Shown in pieces: positions 1-8,757 of a stretch of DNA of 64,000 bases. The notes below the pieces were generated by a model. It had not been told where the DNA came from. It saw only the letters and a list, made by a program, of their open reading frames with translations, and did no database searches. Source of the stretch: CAWAPS01 sp963783945. GTDB lineage: Bacteria; Actinomycetota; Acidimicrobiia; Acidimicrobiales; Palsa-688. The stretch covers positions 682,001 to 746,000 of the forward strand of contig CAWAPS010000007.1 in NCBI GenBank assembly GCA_963783945.1, written 5' to 3'. Positions within the stretch are counted from its first letter, which is position 1, and the number at the start of each line of letters is the position of its first letter. The translations under genes were made by a program, and so were the position numbers.

Positions 1-213
1 CAGGCCGACATCGCCATCATCGACATGCGCTCCCCCCACCTCGATGGGTTCGGCGACCCCGTGGCGGTCATGGTGCTCGGGGCCGGACCAGCCGACGTCG
101 AAACGGTGATCGTCGGAGGCGACGTCGTCAAGCGAGACGGGAGGCTCGTCGGTGCCCATGTGGACTGGGCCCGGAAGCTCATGCACGAAACCCGGGACCG
201 CCTGCGCAGCTGA
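1..213 (+). CDS. Amidohydrolase family protein, C-terminal fragment (cut by window edge)
   Basis: Only the last 70 codons are present; the gene begins before the window. The visible part reads ADIAIIDM, then later VETVIVGGDVVKRDGRLVG. That is the usual end of TrzA/AtzA-like or cytosine-deaminase-like amidohydrolases, where the small composite beta-sandwich domain closes after the metal-binding barrel. The catalytic barrel lies outside the window, so the substrate cannot be guessed. It ends at a TGA and is convergent with the following SDR gene, leaving about 80 bases between the two stops. Confidence 0.75.
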   Translation, partial: QADIAIIDMRSPHLDGFGDPVAVMVLGAGPADVETVIVGGDVVKRDGRLVGAHVDWARKLMHETRDRLRS

Positions 214-293
214 CGACTCAAAGCTTCGGCTGGCACGGTCCTTGGGTCTGCGTTCGTGGCGCCCGGGTAAGCCTTGTACCTGCCGGTCCGTTT

Positions 294-1082
294 CTAGGGC
301 CGCATAACCGTGGCGCCGTCGACCCCTATGGCCTGTCCGTTGATCCACGCGCCATCGTCGCTGAGGAGAAACGTGACCATGCCCGCGATGTCGTCGGCGC
401 GGCCAAGCCGGTTCGATCTCGGATGGTCGAGCATCCCCTGGAACCGCGGGTCGGCGAGCATTACCTCGCTGGGCACTAAACCCGGCGCGACGGTATTAGC
501 GCGGATACCCTGACGGCCGTAGCGGGACGCGATGTGGCGGGCGATGGCACCCATGCCAGCCTTGGCCGTGGCGTAGGCCACCCGCACCGGTTCGCCCAGG
601 TACGCCGCGGCCGACGACGTCCCGACGATCCCACCGCCACCGCGCTCGAGCATGTGGGGGATCGCGTAGCGCGCCGCCAGCAGGAAACCGCGCAGGCTCA
701 CGTCCAGCTGCCGCTGCCAGGCATCGAGGGGGAGCGATACGACGTCGTGTTCGCCGTCCAGGTCCGACGTCTCGTCGGTGACGGTAGCGTTGAAGTGGAC
801 CCCGTCGACGCCCCCGTATTCCGACACCGCCCGCTCGACCAGGGCCCGAGTCCGCGCGTCGTCCCCGGCGTCGTACGCCTGTCCAACCGCGACGCCACCC
901 GCATCCCCGATAGCGTTCGCTGTGCGGACGGCGGCGGCCTCGTCGAGGTCACCCACGACGACCTTGGCCCCCGCCTCGGCCAGCCGGCGAGCCGTGGCTG
1001 CGCCCATCCCAGGCCCCAGGTGCGTGCCGTCGCCTGTCCCGCCTGCGCAGACGACGATGACCTTCCCCTCCAAACCCTGCAT
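294..1082 (-). CDS. SDR family oxidoreductase
   Basis: This is a 262-residue classical-size short-chain dehydrogenase/reductase, an NAD(P)-dependent oxidoreductase of unknown substrate. I chose the ATG at 1082 because the protein then opens MQGLEGKVIVVCAGG, the normal first Rossmann strand; upstream in-frame codons look non-coding. The glycine-rich loop is unusual, with about six extra residues before GPGMGAATARRLAE (about 13-35). Catalytic Ser is near 156, Tyr170 and Lys174 (AYATAK), and the NNAG strand is altered to FNAT. The C-terminus (FLLSDDGAWINGQAIGVDGG-like) is complete. It is convergent with the truncated amidohydrolase and divergent from the IS110 remnant. Family assignment is firm; the reaction is unknown. 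Confidence 0.88.
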   Translation of the reverse strand: MQGLEGKVIVVCAGGTGDGTHLGPGMGAATARRLAEAGAKVVVGDLDEAAAVRTANAIGDAGGVAVGQAYDAGDDARTRALVERAVSEYGGVDGVHFNATVTDETSDLDGEHDVVSLPLDAWQRQLDVSLRGFLLAARYAIPHMLERGGGGIVGTSSAAAYLGEPVRVAYATAKAGMGAIARHIASRYGRQGIRANTVAPGLVPSEVMLADPRFQGMLDHPRSNRLGRADDIAGMVTFLLSDDGAWINGQAIGVDGATVMRP

Positions 1083-1166
1083 CGGCTGACAGTATAGGAG
1101 GAGCGGCCGAGCATTCCGAGCAAACGGTGGTGGCCTCCGCCGGCGTACCGTGACCGGTGGCCGCGG

Positions 1167-1519
1167 GCGACGGTCAAACGCCACCGTCTCAACCCTCGCG
1201 GGAACCGCCAACTCAATCACGCCCTACACGTCGCCGCCATCACTCAAGTGGCCCGTGACACCCCGGACGGGCCTACGACCTCGGCAAGATCTCCGAAGGA
1301 AAATCCGGCAGAGAAGCCCTCCGCCCGCCCAAGCGACGGATCAGCGACGCCGTCTACCGCCGCCTCATCCGCGACGCCACTTACGGGACCGAGAGGGCAA
1401 CCAGGGACGATACCAAGGCCGCGCCATGGGTCATCGTTGCCAGAGGATTCGCCGGCGCGCCGGTGGTGCGGCCGACGGCTCGAGAACCGGCACGAGCGTG
1501 TCCCAGGCCTCGACGGTAG
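1167..1519 (+). pseudogene. IS110-family transposase, C-terminal remnant with frameshift
   Basis: Two adjoining reading frames together spell the conserved end of IS110-type transposases (Transposase_20 region). Frame 3 (about 1167-1262) gives VKRHRLNPRGNRQLNHALHV and ITQVARDT. Frame 2 (from 1268) gives RAYDLGKISEGKSGREAL followed by RPPKRRISDAVYRRLIRDA, then runs to the TAG at 1517-1519. Splicing the frames needs one shift near 1263-1270. The DEDD catalytic N-terminal half is absent because the intact SDR start lies immediately upstream. No terminal repeats are visible. This is a dead insertion-sequence fragment. Confidence 0.72.
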
Positions 1520-1529
1520 GCTCTCGTGG

Positions 1530-1994
1530 ATGACGTTCGAGGATTGGGTGGAGATCAACGCCCTTCTCGTGACCTACGCCGAGTATGCCGACGAAGGACG
1601 ATTCGAGGATTTCGCCGCGCTGTTTGAGCACGGGTCCTACCGGCTCGAACCCCGAGGCTCGTCACAGGCGATGGAATTCCGGGGCTACGACGAGGTGTTC
1701 GCATACGCGAAGCAGACGAGACTGTGGGCGGACGGAACGCCACGCACGAGGCACGTCCTCACCAATCTTCACATCGAGATCGATGGTAATCACGCTAACT
1801 CGCGCTGCTACGGGACGGTGTTCCAACAGACAGAGACGCTGCCGCTACAACCGATCGCATGCGGTCGTTACCTGACGCAGTTCGAACGGCTCGACGGCAC
1901 GTGGTGGATCGGCCAGCATGTCGTCAAGGACTTCCTCCGCGGCGACCGCAGCCAGCACGTCGAGTGGCAGAACGAAATGCCTGCTCCCAAATGA
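1530..1994 (+). CDS. SnoaL-like / nuclear transport factor 2-fold protein
   Basis: A 154-residue protein of the SnoaL_4/NTF2-like superfamily, a cone-shaped alpha+beta fold used by small dehydratases, isomerases and ring-hydroxylating dioxygenase beta subunits. The ATG at 1530 was chosen because the protein then starts MTFEDWVEINALLVTYAEYA, the typical first helix, followed by DEGRFEDFAALF. Codons upstream in this frame belong to the transposase remnant. The motif TRHVLTNLHIEIDGNHANSR and the GRYLTQFERLDGTWWI strand fit the fold. No catalytic role can be assigned. It follows the IS remnant and may have moved with it. Confidence 0.8.
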   Translation: MTFEDWVEINALLVTYAEYADEGRFEDFAALFEHGSYRLEPRGSSQAMEFRGYDEVFAYAKQTRLWADGTPRTRHVLTNLHIEIDGNHANSRCYGTVFQQTETLPLQPIACGRYLTQFERLDGTWWIGQHVVKDFLRGDRSQHVEWQNEMPAPK

Positions 1995-2153
1995 TGGCGC
2001 AATCCCATGCATGAGGGTTCTACGGGAACGTTACTGGCTATGGCCGGACGAGATTGGCCCTTCCTATCCGTTGGATGTCTCTAAGGTAAGAGTGGCCCCA
2101 GGGTTGGGTTGCTGTGGGTGTTCCGGGGTGTGAGAGTTGACGAAAGGCGGGCA

Positions 2154-3101
2154 ATGATTCAGAGGCCGACGGTGTTCTGCGTTATGTCGCCGGAGCACAC
2201 GGAGCGGGTACGTGAGCTCATCCCAGACGTTTCGATCGTCCAAGTGCAACAGGACGGCAAGCTTGCGAACGACGTGCGCGGTGAGGTGGTGCTCCTCAAC
2301 GGCATGCCTGGGCCCAACTTCGCCGATGTGCTGGCCCGCGGCGTGAAGTGGGTGCACACCACCGCCACCGGCGTCGATCTCTACGACCTCGAGGCCTTTC
2401 GTGATGTGACCTTCACCAACTCTCGGGGAGCCGGGGGTGTTGCCATCTCCGAGTGGGTGCTGACGATGATGCTGGCCTACGAGAAGCAGCTACCCCACAG
2501 CTGGATAACCAACGCCGAAGCCGACACCGCGCAGTGGATCCACGCAAATCTTGGGGTGCTGTACGGGCGCACCCTCAGCCTGGTTGGAATCGGCGGTATC
2601 GGCGTGGAGGTTGCCCGACGAGCGCTCGCCTTCGGAATGCGAGTCATCGCGTTACGTCGACGAGCGGAACCGGCCCCTATCGAAGATGTCGAGATCGTCA
2701 ACGATCTGCCTGCCCTGCTCGGACAGGCCGATCACCTCGTCCTAGCCGCCCCGAGTACTCCGGCCACGACCCACCTGCTCGACGCGGAGGCTTTCGCGGC
2801 TGTGAAACCGGGTGTGCACATCGTCAACATCTCCCGCGGAACTCTCATCGACCAAGAGGCCCTACGTGTCGCGCTCGATGACGGGCGAGTCGCGGGTGCC
2901 TCCCTCGATGTCGTGGATCCCGAACCCCTGCCCACAGGTCATTGGTTGCTCAGCCACCCAAGGGTGAAGGTCTCGCCGCACATATCCTGGTCAGCGCCGT
3001 GGGGACTCGATCGTACCTACACCAAGTTCCTTGTCAACCTGGATCATTACCGCAACGGCGAACCCCTCGAGAGCATCGTCGACCCCAAAGAGGGCTACTG
3101 A
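2154..3101 (+). CDS. D-2-hydroxyacid dehydrogenase family protein
   Basis: A 315-residue NAD(P)-dependent 2-hydroxyacid dehydrogenase, interconverting a 2-oxo acid and its D-2-hydroxy acid in the cytoplasm. The nucleotide-binding loop GIGGIG is at 145-150. The catalytic Arg228 is in VNISRGTLID, an acidic residue follows in LDVVDPEPLP (about 252-257), and His276 is in VSPHISW. These are the Arg-Glu-His relay positions of the family. The ATG at 2154 is preceded by a purine-rich AAAGGCGGG. It is shorter than PGDH-type enzymes (no ACT domain) and resembles GhrA-like or hydroxypyruvate-reductase-like forms. The substrate is unknown. Confidence 0.88.
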   Translation: MIQRPTVFCVMSPEHTERVRELIPDVSIVQVQQDGKLANDVRGEVVLLNGMPGPNFADVLARGVKWVHTTATGVDLYDLEAFRDVTFTNSRGAGGVAISEWVLTMMLAYEKQLPHSWITNAEADTAQWIHANLGVLYGRTLSLVGIGGIGVEVARRALAFGMRVIALRRRAEPAPIEDVEIVNDLPALLGQADHLVLAAPSTPATTHLLDAEAFAAVKPGVHIVNISRGTLIDQEALRVALDDGRVAGASLDVVDPEPLPTGHWLLSHPRVKVSPHISWSAPWGLDRTYTKFLVNLDHYRNGEPLESIVDPKEGY

Positions 3102-3371
3102 ACGGTGCGGGACTATCTCATAAACGGCGTAACTGGTTCTGCTCTTCATGAGTGAATCTCGGTTACTTCGTTGCCAGTATGATACGGTCTGAGAAAGCGA
3201 CCGAACGGCACGATCGCCCGGATGCTGGCAGCCAAGCACCTGCCTTGTCTTTCCCGTCCGAACACCGGCCCGGATCGTGACCGCTGAGTGTCACCGTGTT
3301 GGGGAGGCGCCGTAGGACTCGTCAGGGAGCGAACCTCCAGACGGTGTCGAGACTGTCAGACTGTCGGCAGC

Positions 3372-5405
3372 GTGACTTCACGAACGTACTGGCCTCAACT
3401 CGACGGCGTTCGCGCCCTCGCCATCTCGGCAGTGATCGCCTACCACCTCGGCTACCTTCGGGGTGGTTGGATCGGCGTGGACGTCTTCTTTGTCCTGTCC
3501 GGCTATCTCATCACAACCATTCTTTTGTCCCGCGGCGAGTCGTGGGCCGGGCTCAGAGGGTTCTGGGGAAGCCGGGCGAAGCGTCTGCTGCCTGCCGTGT
3601 TGCTGCTACTCCTGGTGCTGTCAATCTACGCCTGGATCGGCGGGCCCGGCTTGGTCCCCGCCCAACTCCGCCCGCCTGCTCTGGCGACCCTCTTCTACAC
3701 GGCCAACTGGCAGCAAATCCTCGCTGGACACAGCTATTTCGCCAGCTTCAACGCTCCCAACCCGTTGCAGCACATGTGGTCCCTAGCCGTGGAGGAGGAG
3801 TACTACCTCATCTGGCCGCTGGTACTGGGTGTTCTGCTTCTGGCCACGAGATCGTGGCGCCATCAGCGGCGGGCCTTGATCGCCGGAACCCTGCTCCTGG
3901 CCATCGCCTCGGCCGTGTGGATGGGTGTGGCCGCCCACTTCTATGGAGGAAACCGGGCGTACCTTGGCACCGACACCCGAGCGTGGGAACTGCTGATAGG
4001 TAGCGGGGCCGCCATGCTGTGGCCGCCAGGCAGCCGAGTGCCCAGAGGACGCCAGTGGTCGGTCCTGGCCGCTCTCGGCATCGTCGGGGTAGTCATCGCA
4101 GCCTGGTGGTGGTCCGGCCCTCCCGCCTGGGTGTGGGACGGCGGCTTGGTCGGGCTGGCGGTATGCGCAGGCCTGATTATCGTGGGTGCGGTCCGCGCCC
4201 CTGAAGGCCCGGTGGGAGCGTTCCTGATGCTCCGCCCGGTTCGCTGGATCGGCCTCATCTCTTACAGCCTTTACCTCTGGCACTGGCCGGTGATCGTCCT
4301 CATGACCGAGGACAACACCGAGCTATCCGGACTTTGGCTGCTTGGCGCTCGCCTAGCGGTAATGGTGGCGGCAGCCTGCGGCAGCTACTACCTGGTCGAG
4401 AGGCCGTTGCGCCGGGCGGACTGGGGCCGGCTCAACCAACGGCTGCACGTTCCTGCCGCCAGTTTCACGGGGATTGGACTTTGTCTCACGGCCGCGGTCA
4501 TCGTCGGGGGCACCGTAGGTCCCGAGCAGGCTGCCTCCGCCACCGTCTTTCTCTCAGGATTGACAACACCGGCCGCTTCCAAGGGAGCAGTGCGGCTCGA
4601 CCTGCCGCCGGCAATGCCCGGCCAGCCCTATCGGGCCTGGTTCCTCGGCGACAGCGTGATGGTAGACGCCTCGTTGGGTCTGCAGGCGGCCCTCCAGGCG
4701 ACAGGAGAAGTACACGTCGTACTGAACAGCGCCTTCCCGGCCTGGAGCCTGAGCCGCGATCCCGGCTGGCCCAGCGAGTTCAGGCAAGATATCGCTACAT
4801 ACCACCCACAGATCGTCGTCGGGACATGGTCCTGGGACGATGACGAGGCCAGCCAGACCCCGGACCGCTATCTTCGACTTCTCGAGTCCGCCCTGCACAC
4901 GCTGTTACAGCCCGGCGATGGCGTGGAGGCGGTGGTCCTCCTGCAGTTTCCGCAAACCGGGCCCTCCCCAGCCGTAAGCAATGTCTCCACCCGCGAGAAG
5001 AATTTTGTCCATGAGACACTGGTGCAGGACGACTGGGACCGCGCCGCCCAGCAAGCGACCAGCGCCTTTCCGGGGCATGCGCTCTACCTCCCGACCAGCG
5101 ACCTGTTCGCCCCAAGGGGCCGCTTCCTCGCCTGGTTCCGCACCCCGAACGGCCAATGGCTTAGGGCCCGCAAACTGGACAACGTGCACTTTTGCCCGTA
5201 CGGCGCCGCGGAGTTTGGCGCCCTGGTCACCGAGGGACTGACCCCGCAACTGCACCTGCCTCCAATGGCCCCGGACTGGGAGTTTGGCACCTGGATCCAT
5301 GCTCCTCGCTACAACGACCCCGCTGGTGCCTGTCCCGCCGACCAGCCTCCTCCCGGTTATCACGGCGAACCGGTGCCCAGTGTTAGTCCCGTCCATTTCG
5401 ACTGA
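3372..5405 (+). CDS. Acyltransferase-3 membrane protein with C-terminal SGNH domain (OatA-like)
   Basis: An integral-membrane O-acyltransferase of about 677 residues. The N-terminal Acyl_transf_3 domain starts YWPQLDGVRALAIS and continues through GGWIGVDVFFVLSGYLIT, the hallmark of OatA-like enzymes, with roughly ten hydrophobic segments up to about residue 400. An extracytoplasmic SGNH-type domain follows, with a nucleophile motif WFLGDSVMVDAS and a terminal Asp-x-x-His in LDNVHFCPYG. Such proteins acylate cell-wall or exported glycans. I prefer the GTG at 3372, close to the conserved start; an upstream ATG-type start at 3288 would add 28 residues with no family resemblance. It stands alone, with 186 bases of empty sequence before position 3288. 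Confidence 0.87.
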   Translation: MTSRTYWPQLDGVRALAISAVIAYHLGYLRGGWIGVDVFFVLSGYLITTILLSRGESWAGLRGFWGSRAKRLLPAVLLLLLVLSIYAWIGGPGLVPAQLRPPALATLFYTANWQQILAGHSYFASFNAPNPLQHMWSLAVEEEYYLIWPLVLGVLLLATRSWRHQRRALIAGTLLLAIASAVWMGVAAHFYGGNRAYLGTDTRAWELLIGSGAAMLWPPGSRVPRGRQWSVLAALGIVGVVIAAWWWSGPPAWVWDGGLVGLAVCAGLIIVGAVRAPEGPVGAFLMLRPVRWIGLISYSLYLWHWPVIVLMTEDNTELSGLWLLGARLAVMVAAACGSYYLVERPLRRADWGRLNQRLHVPAASFTGIGLCLTAAVIVGGTVGPEQAASATVFLSGLTTPAASKGAVRLDLPPAMPGQPYRAWFLGDSVMVDASLGLQAALQATGEVHVVLNSAFPAWSLSRDPGWPSEFRQDIATYHPQIVVGTWSWDDDEASQTPDRYLRLLESALHTLLQPGDGVEAVVLLQFPQTGPSPAVSNVSTREKNFVHETLVQDDWDRAAQQATSAFPGHALYLPTSDLFAPRGRFLAWFRTPNGQWLRARKLDNVHFCPYGAAEFGALVTEGLTPQLHLPPMAPDWEFGTWIHAPRYNDPAGACPADQPPPGYHGEPVPSVSPVHFD

Positions 5406-5770
5406 AGAACCAGCCGTTGATTCGAGGACCAACAGCGCAGTCTCTACGCCACCTACTGGTCCCTCGGCCGCATTCGAGACCGCGCTCGCCGTCACCGCCT
5501 AGGACGCCACGGCGACCTCTGGGAATCCTTGAAACCCGTTTTCGCCGCCCTCGATGCGGAGGGCACCCCTCAGGTCGGGGTGCGCCCTCTGGGGTCCTTC
5601 CTACGTCCGCTGAGGCCTGCCCCGACCTCGACCAGGCCTGCCGCGATGTGCATGACGGGCATGAGGTCGCGAGCGAGGATCTCCGCTGGCAAGGCCGTTC
5701 GGTACTGTAGAGAGAATCGAGGCAAGCAACCGCTGGCCTGCGGCCCAGGTGCAGGGAGGGGAAAGACGTC
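5406..5770. other. Intergenic stretch with a possible unidentified gene fragment on the minus strand
   Basis: No complete gene is supported here. Read on the minus strand from about 5745 down to 5583, one frame is open and protein-like: it contains LQYRTALPAEILARDLMP followed by MHIAAGLVEVGAGLS, then stops. I cannot name the family. No start codon with a ribosome binding site is visible for it, so it is best seen as a possible remnant. The last 25 bases form the ribosome binding region of the next gene (GGGAGGGGAAAG). Confidence 0.35.
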
Positions 5771-6949
5771 ATGAGTACCGAAATCGGCCCGTTATTCGGA
5801 TATCTGAATCCACTCAACAAAGCGGTGGAAGAAATCGTCAATACGTGGCGGCCGGACGATCCGGAATACCGGGCCGATGTGTACCGCCAGATCATGATGC
5901 AGTTTTCCTACGGGTATTTCGCCTTCTTTCACGCCGATCCGGAACACCCAGACTGGGCGCCGTTGTGGAACCCCGTCTACACACTGCAGCCCAACCCGGA
6001 TGACATCTACTTCTATTGCCCGATCGACAGTGCCTACCAGTACATGGTCACCGGTAATCGCGGCACGGCGAAGATGCTGATACTCGATACCCAGCTGAGC
6101 CTGTCGGGCATGCCGTGGGAGAATGACCTGACCGGAGAGTTCTACCACGACATCGACGACGAAGATCTCGAGACCGATGCCGATGGCGACTTCGAACTCT
6201 TGCTGAGTACCGAACGCCCCGCCGGCCACACCGGTAACTGGCTAAAGATCGAACCCGGGGCGCGGGTTCTGATGACCCGTTACCGCAGCTATGACTGGGA
6301 GAACGAGATCGACCCAGTCATGTCGATCGAATGCCTCAACCCCACCGGCCTCAAGAAGCGCCTGACGCCCACGGAGATTCTCGAGCGCATCGATCACATG
6401 GCGAGGATGCCGGTGCGCAAGACCAAGCTGTTCTATGCCATGCAGAACCAGGTGAAGCAGAACGTCGGCGTCAATGTGTTCGAACCGGTGCGTATGGGTG
6501 GTGCGCTGTCGAAGCAGATCTATCTGCCCGCCGTCTTTGAATTCGAGGATGACGAGGCGCTCGTACTGGAGACCGATCTTCCCAAAACACGGCGTTACTG
6601 GAACTTCCAGCTGAACGATCCCTATTTCAACGCGATCGAGTACGTCTACCGCCTGTCCAGCACGAATGGTCATTTCGCCAAGATCAGCCCGGACGGCAGG
6701 TTCCGCGCCGTTATCTCACTTCAGGATCCGGGCGTGCCGAACTGGCTCGATCCCGCCGGCTTCAAACAGGGCACGATCTATGGCCGGTGGTATGACTGCG
6801 ACTCCAGCCCCACGCCCACGCTCAAACGGGTCAAGTTCGCCGACCTCCGCAATCACCTGCCCGGCGATACCGCGGTCGTGACGCCAGAGGAGCGCGCCGA
6901 GGAACTGCGTCGACGCGTGCGGGCCTGCCAGCGCCGCCGGAGGTGGTGA
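5771..6949 (+). CDS. DUF1214 domain-containing protein
   Basis: A 392-residue protein whose C-terminal half matches DUF1214: LPKTRRYWNFQLNDPYFNAI near 275-295, then FRAVISLQDPGVPNWLDPAG and YGRWYD. Proteins with this domain are widespread in actinobacteria and proteobacteria, often beside catabolic genes, but have no agreed biochemical role. No signal peptide or transmembrane segment is visible, so it is probably cytoplasmic. The start is secure: AGGGAGGGGAAAGACGTCATG. The N-terminal portion is rich in acidic residues (YHDIDDEDLETDADGDFE). Codon choice looks slightly less GC-biased than its neighbours by eye, which could mean transfer; this was not measured. Confidence 0.82.
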   Translation: MSTEIGPLFGYLNPLNKAVEEIVNTWRPDDPEYRADVYRQIMMQFSYGYFAFFHADPEHPDWAPLWNPVYTLQPNPDDIYFYCPIDSAYQYMVTGNRGTAKMLILDTQLSLSGMPWENDLTGEFYHDIDDEDLETDADGDFELLLSTERPAGHTGNWLKIEPGARVLMTRYRSYDWENEIDPVMSIECLNPTGLKKRLTPTEILERIDHMARMPVRKTKLFYAMQNQVKQNVGVNVFEPVRMGGALSKQIYLPAVFEFEDDEALVLETDLPKTRRYWNFQLNDPYFNAIEYVYRLSSTNGHFAKISPDGRFRAVISLQDPGVPNWLDPAGFKQGTIYGRWYDCDSSPTPTLKRVKFADLRNHLPGDTAVVTPEERAEELRRRVRACQRRRRW

Positions 6950-7132
6950 CCGCCTCCTGTTGCCAGCACCGTCTGGGGCGGGTAATGGATCCCTGAGGCA
7001 ACTGGTTCCGGCGGCGGCCAGTCGGCTATTCTCGGTAGGCCTGAATCTGCCCCCGGCCCGCAAGCTGTGCCGTTCACGTGATGAGAGGCGACGTCGAGGA
7101 GGTCTTGGTGTGACGATGGCGGGGAGCAATGT

Positions 7133-7231
7133 CCGGCCGGACCAGCCGCTATCGACTTTCTCGTTTCGGACCGAGCGTCCTTCATCAGTGGAATCGATCT
7201 CCCGGTTGACGGGGGACTGGCCGCAGTATCC
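7133..7231 (+). pseudogene. SDR dehydrogenase, C-terminal remnant
   Basis: About 33 codons read AAIDFLVSDRASFISGIDLP then VDGGLAAV. That is the characteristic C-terminal end of classical short-chain dehydrogenases (F-L-S-D-x-A-S-x-I-x-G-x-x-x-x-V-D-G-G). No SDR N-terminus, glycine-rich loop or catalytic YxxxK precedes it in any frame back to the DUF1214 gene. It is therefore the tail of a deleted gene. The frame stays open into the following enoyl-CoA hydratase, but that gene has its own start and ribosome binding site. Confidence 0.7.
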
Positions 7232-7245
7232 GGGAGGAGAGCACT

Positions 7246-7435
7246 GTGCCCGATATCAATGCGATCTGCTTCTCACCCGTCGGGATCACCGTCACAGAGC
7301 TCGTCGGCGCCGCCGGGCGGCGACGACCGGGGCCGGCCCAGCGGGTGCGGCTTCGCTCAGCGTCAACGGCCCGTTCCCGGAGGACTCACCGAGGGCGGCG
7401 TTCGCCCGTTACAACCGGCAAAGGAGATGACCAGG
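7246..7435 (+). other. Scrambled gene debris before the enoyl-CoA hydratase
   Basis: A GTG at 7246 sits 7 bases after a strong GGAGGA and begins VPDINAICFSPVGITVTELV, which looks like a real protein start. The frame then degenerates into Arg/Ser-rich sequence. In another frame, a convincing protein end, SVNGPFPEDSPRAAFARYNR, stops at 7430 and overlaps the next ribosome binding site. The simplest reading is a gene whose middle was deleted or frameshifted. I do not recognise the family. Confidence 0.4.
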
Positions 7436-8236
7436 ATGGACGAGGATCTCGGCGCGGCTGGACTGCGGTTCGAACGCGAGGGTGTCATCGGCTGGTGCAT
7501 TATCGACCGGCCCGAAGCTCGCAACGCGCTGACCGGCGCCATGTACTACGGCATCAAGAAGGCGGTGATCCGGGTCAATCAGGACCCGGAACTGGCGGCG
7601 CTGATCATCACCGGCACCGGCGACGTTTTCGCCCCGGGGGGCGATCTCGGCGGCCGGGCTCCTGATCCCAGGGATGCCCCCAACCCTGAGGTCGGCCCCG
7701 GGGAGTCGCTGCCGTTCACTGCGATCCGGGAGAGTGGCAAACCGGTGATCGCGGCGGTCAACGGCATCTGCCAAGGCGGCGGGCTCCTAATCGCCATGAT
7801 GGCCGATATCGCGGTGGTCAGTGACAGGTCGACGTTCCGGGTGCCGGAACTGTTGCGGGGCATCATCGACGCCACCTACGCCTACGCCCTGCCCGTGCAT
7901 GCCGGCATCGCGGTGGCTCGTGACCTGCTGCTGTCGGCCCGTAAGTTCGACGCGGCGGAGGCTCAGGCGTACGGGTTGATCACCCGGGTCGTGCCGCATG
8001 ACCAGCTGCGCCAGGCGGCGCTCGCCGCCGCGGGCGAGGTCCTGCAGACCGCCCCGGTAGCCCGGCTGCACGTCAAGCGCATGCTGAACGAACGCTACGG
8101 GCAGATCGATTACCAGACCATGATGTGGGGGCTGGCCGAGTCCCCCGAGCCCCGGGAAGGGTTCACCGCCTTCATGGAAAAACGAGCACCCAGCTGGATC
8201 CCCGCCCAGTTCGCCAAAGAAACCGGTCGGAGATAG
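7436..8236 (+). CDS. Enoyl-CoA hydratase/isomerase family protein
   Basis: A 266-residue crotonase-superfamily protein, acting on acyl-CoA thioesters in the cytoplasm, probably hydrating an enoyl-CoA. The oxyanion-hole segments are FAPGGDL (65-71) and NGICQGGGLLIA (109-120). The catalytic-glutamate region corresponds to RVPELLRGI, with Glu138. The ATG at 7436 is 9 bases after AAGGAG (7421-7426); the ATG at 7427 is too close to that site. The C-terminus (EGFTAFMEKRAPSW) is typical. It is flanked upstream by gene debris and downstream by about 520 empty bases, so its pathway context is lost. Isomerase or hydrolase activity cannot be excluded. Confidence 0.88.
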   Translation: MDEDLGAAGLRFEREGVIGWCIIDRPEARNALTGAMYYGIKKAVIRVNQDPELAALIITGTGDVFAPGGDLGGRAPDPRDAPNPEVGPGESLPFTAIRESGKPVIAAVNGICQGGGLLIAMMADIAVVSDRSTFRVPELLRGIIDATYAYALPVHAGIAVARDLLLSARKFDAAEAQAYGLITRVVPHDQLRQAALAAAGEVLQTAPVARLHVKRMLNERYGQIDYQTMMWGLAESPEPREGFTAFMEKRAPSWIPAQFAKETGRR

Positions 8237-8757
8237 GAATTCCCGTCCTACCGGCTCCCCCTCCTCTTCGAGCGGGCCGCCAAATGGCGCGGCGCGGCTG
8301 ACATGCGATGACCCGTTCGTAGATGCTTCAGACAATCGAGTAAACGATTTTTGCTGCCGACACCGTTTCTAAGAGTTCGCCGGCAGAGATCGAAACGTCA
8401 CGAGACACGACCCCGTTCTTCCAAACCTCGGCGATGGGCTGGTCCTTGACATGCTCGACTTGGGCGCTCGTTCAGCCCCCGCTCTCGCACGGGAGACAAG
8501 GCCGGCAGATAAGACGACCGTGGCGGCCGTGTCGGACTTCGGACAACGGCCTCCACTTCGTCGTCTACCTCGAGCCGGGAGCCATCGGGCGCCCATCTGT
8601 CGGCCAAAACGGCTGACTCAAGCACCTTTACCAGGCATGACGATGCGTGCTGCGTGGACGGGTCGCTTGACATTGAGCGCGAAATATAAGAAGATGCGGC
8701 ACGCTTAATGGTGGTCGCGGCCGATTAATGAGTCGCGACACTCAGGGGGGTTCAGCT
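8237..8757. other. Intergenic region, no gene supported
   Basis: About 520 bases without a convincing coding frame on either strand. Composition is more mixed, with AT-rich patches at about 8320-8360 and 8665-8735. A TTGACA (8667-8672) is followed by TATAAG (8685-8690), but the 12-base spacing is too short for a standard promoter. The GGGGGG at 8745-8750 is the ribosome binding region of the next gene. Confidence 0.5.

Noticed and set aside
8398..8673. Minus-strand 91-codon frame in the gap before the first binding-lipoprotein gene
   Set aside because: No ribosome binding site, no motif and Arg/Pro/Ser-rich composition.
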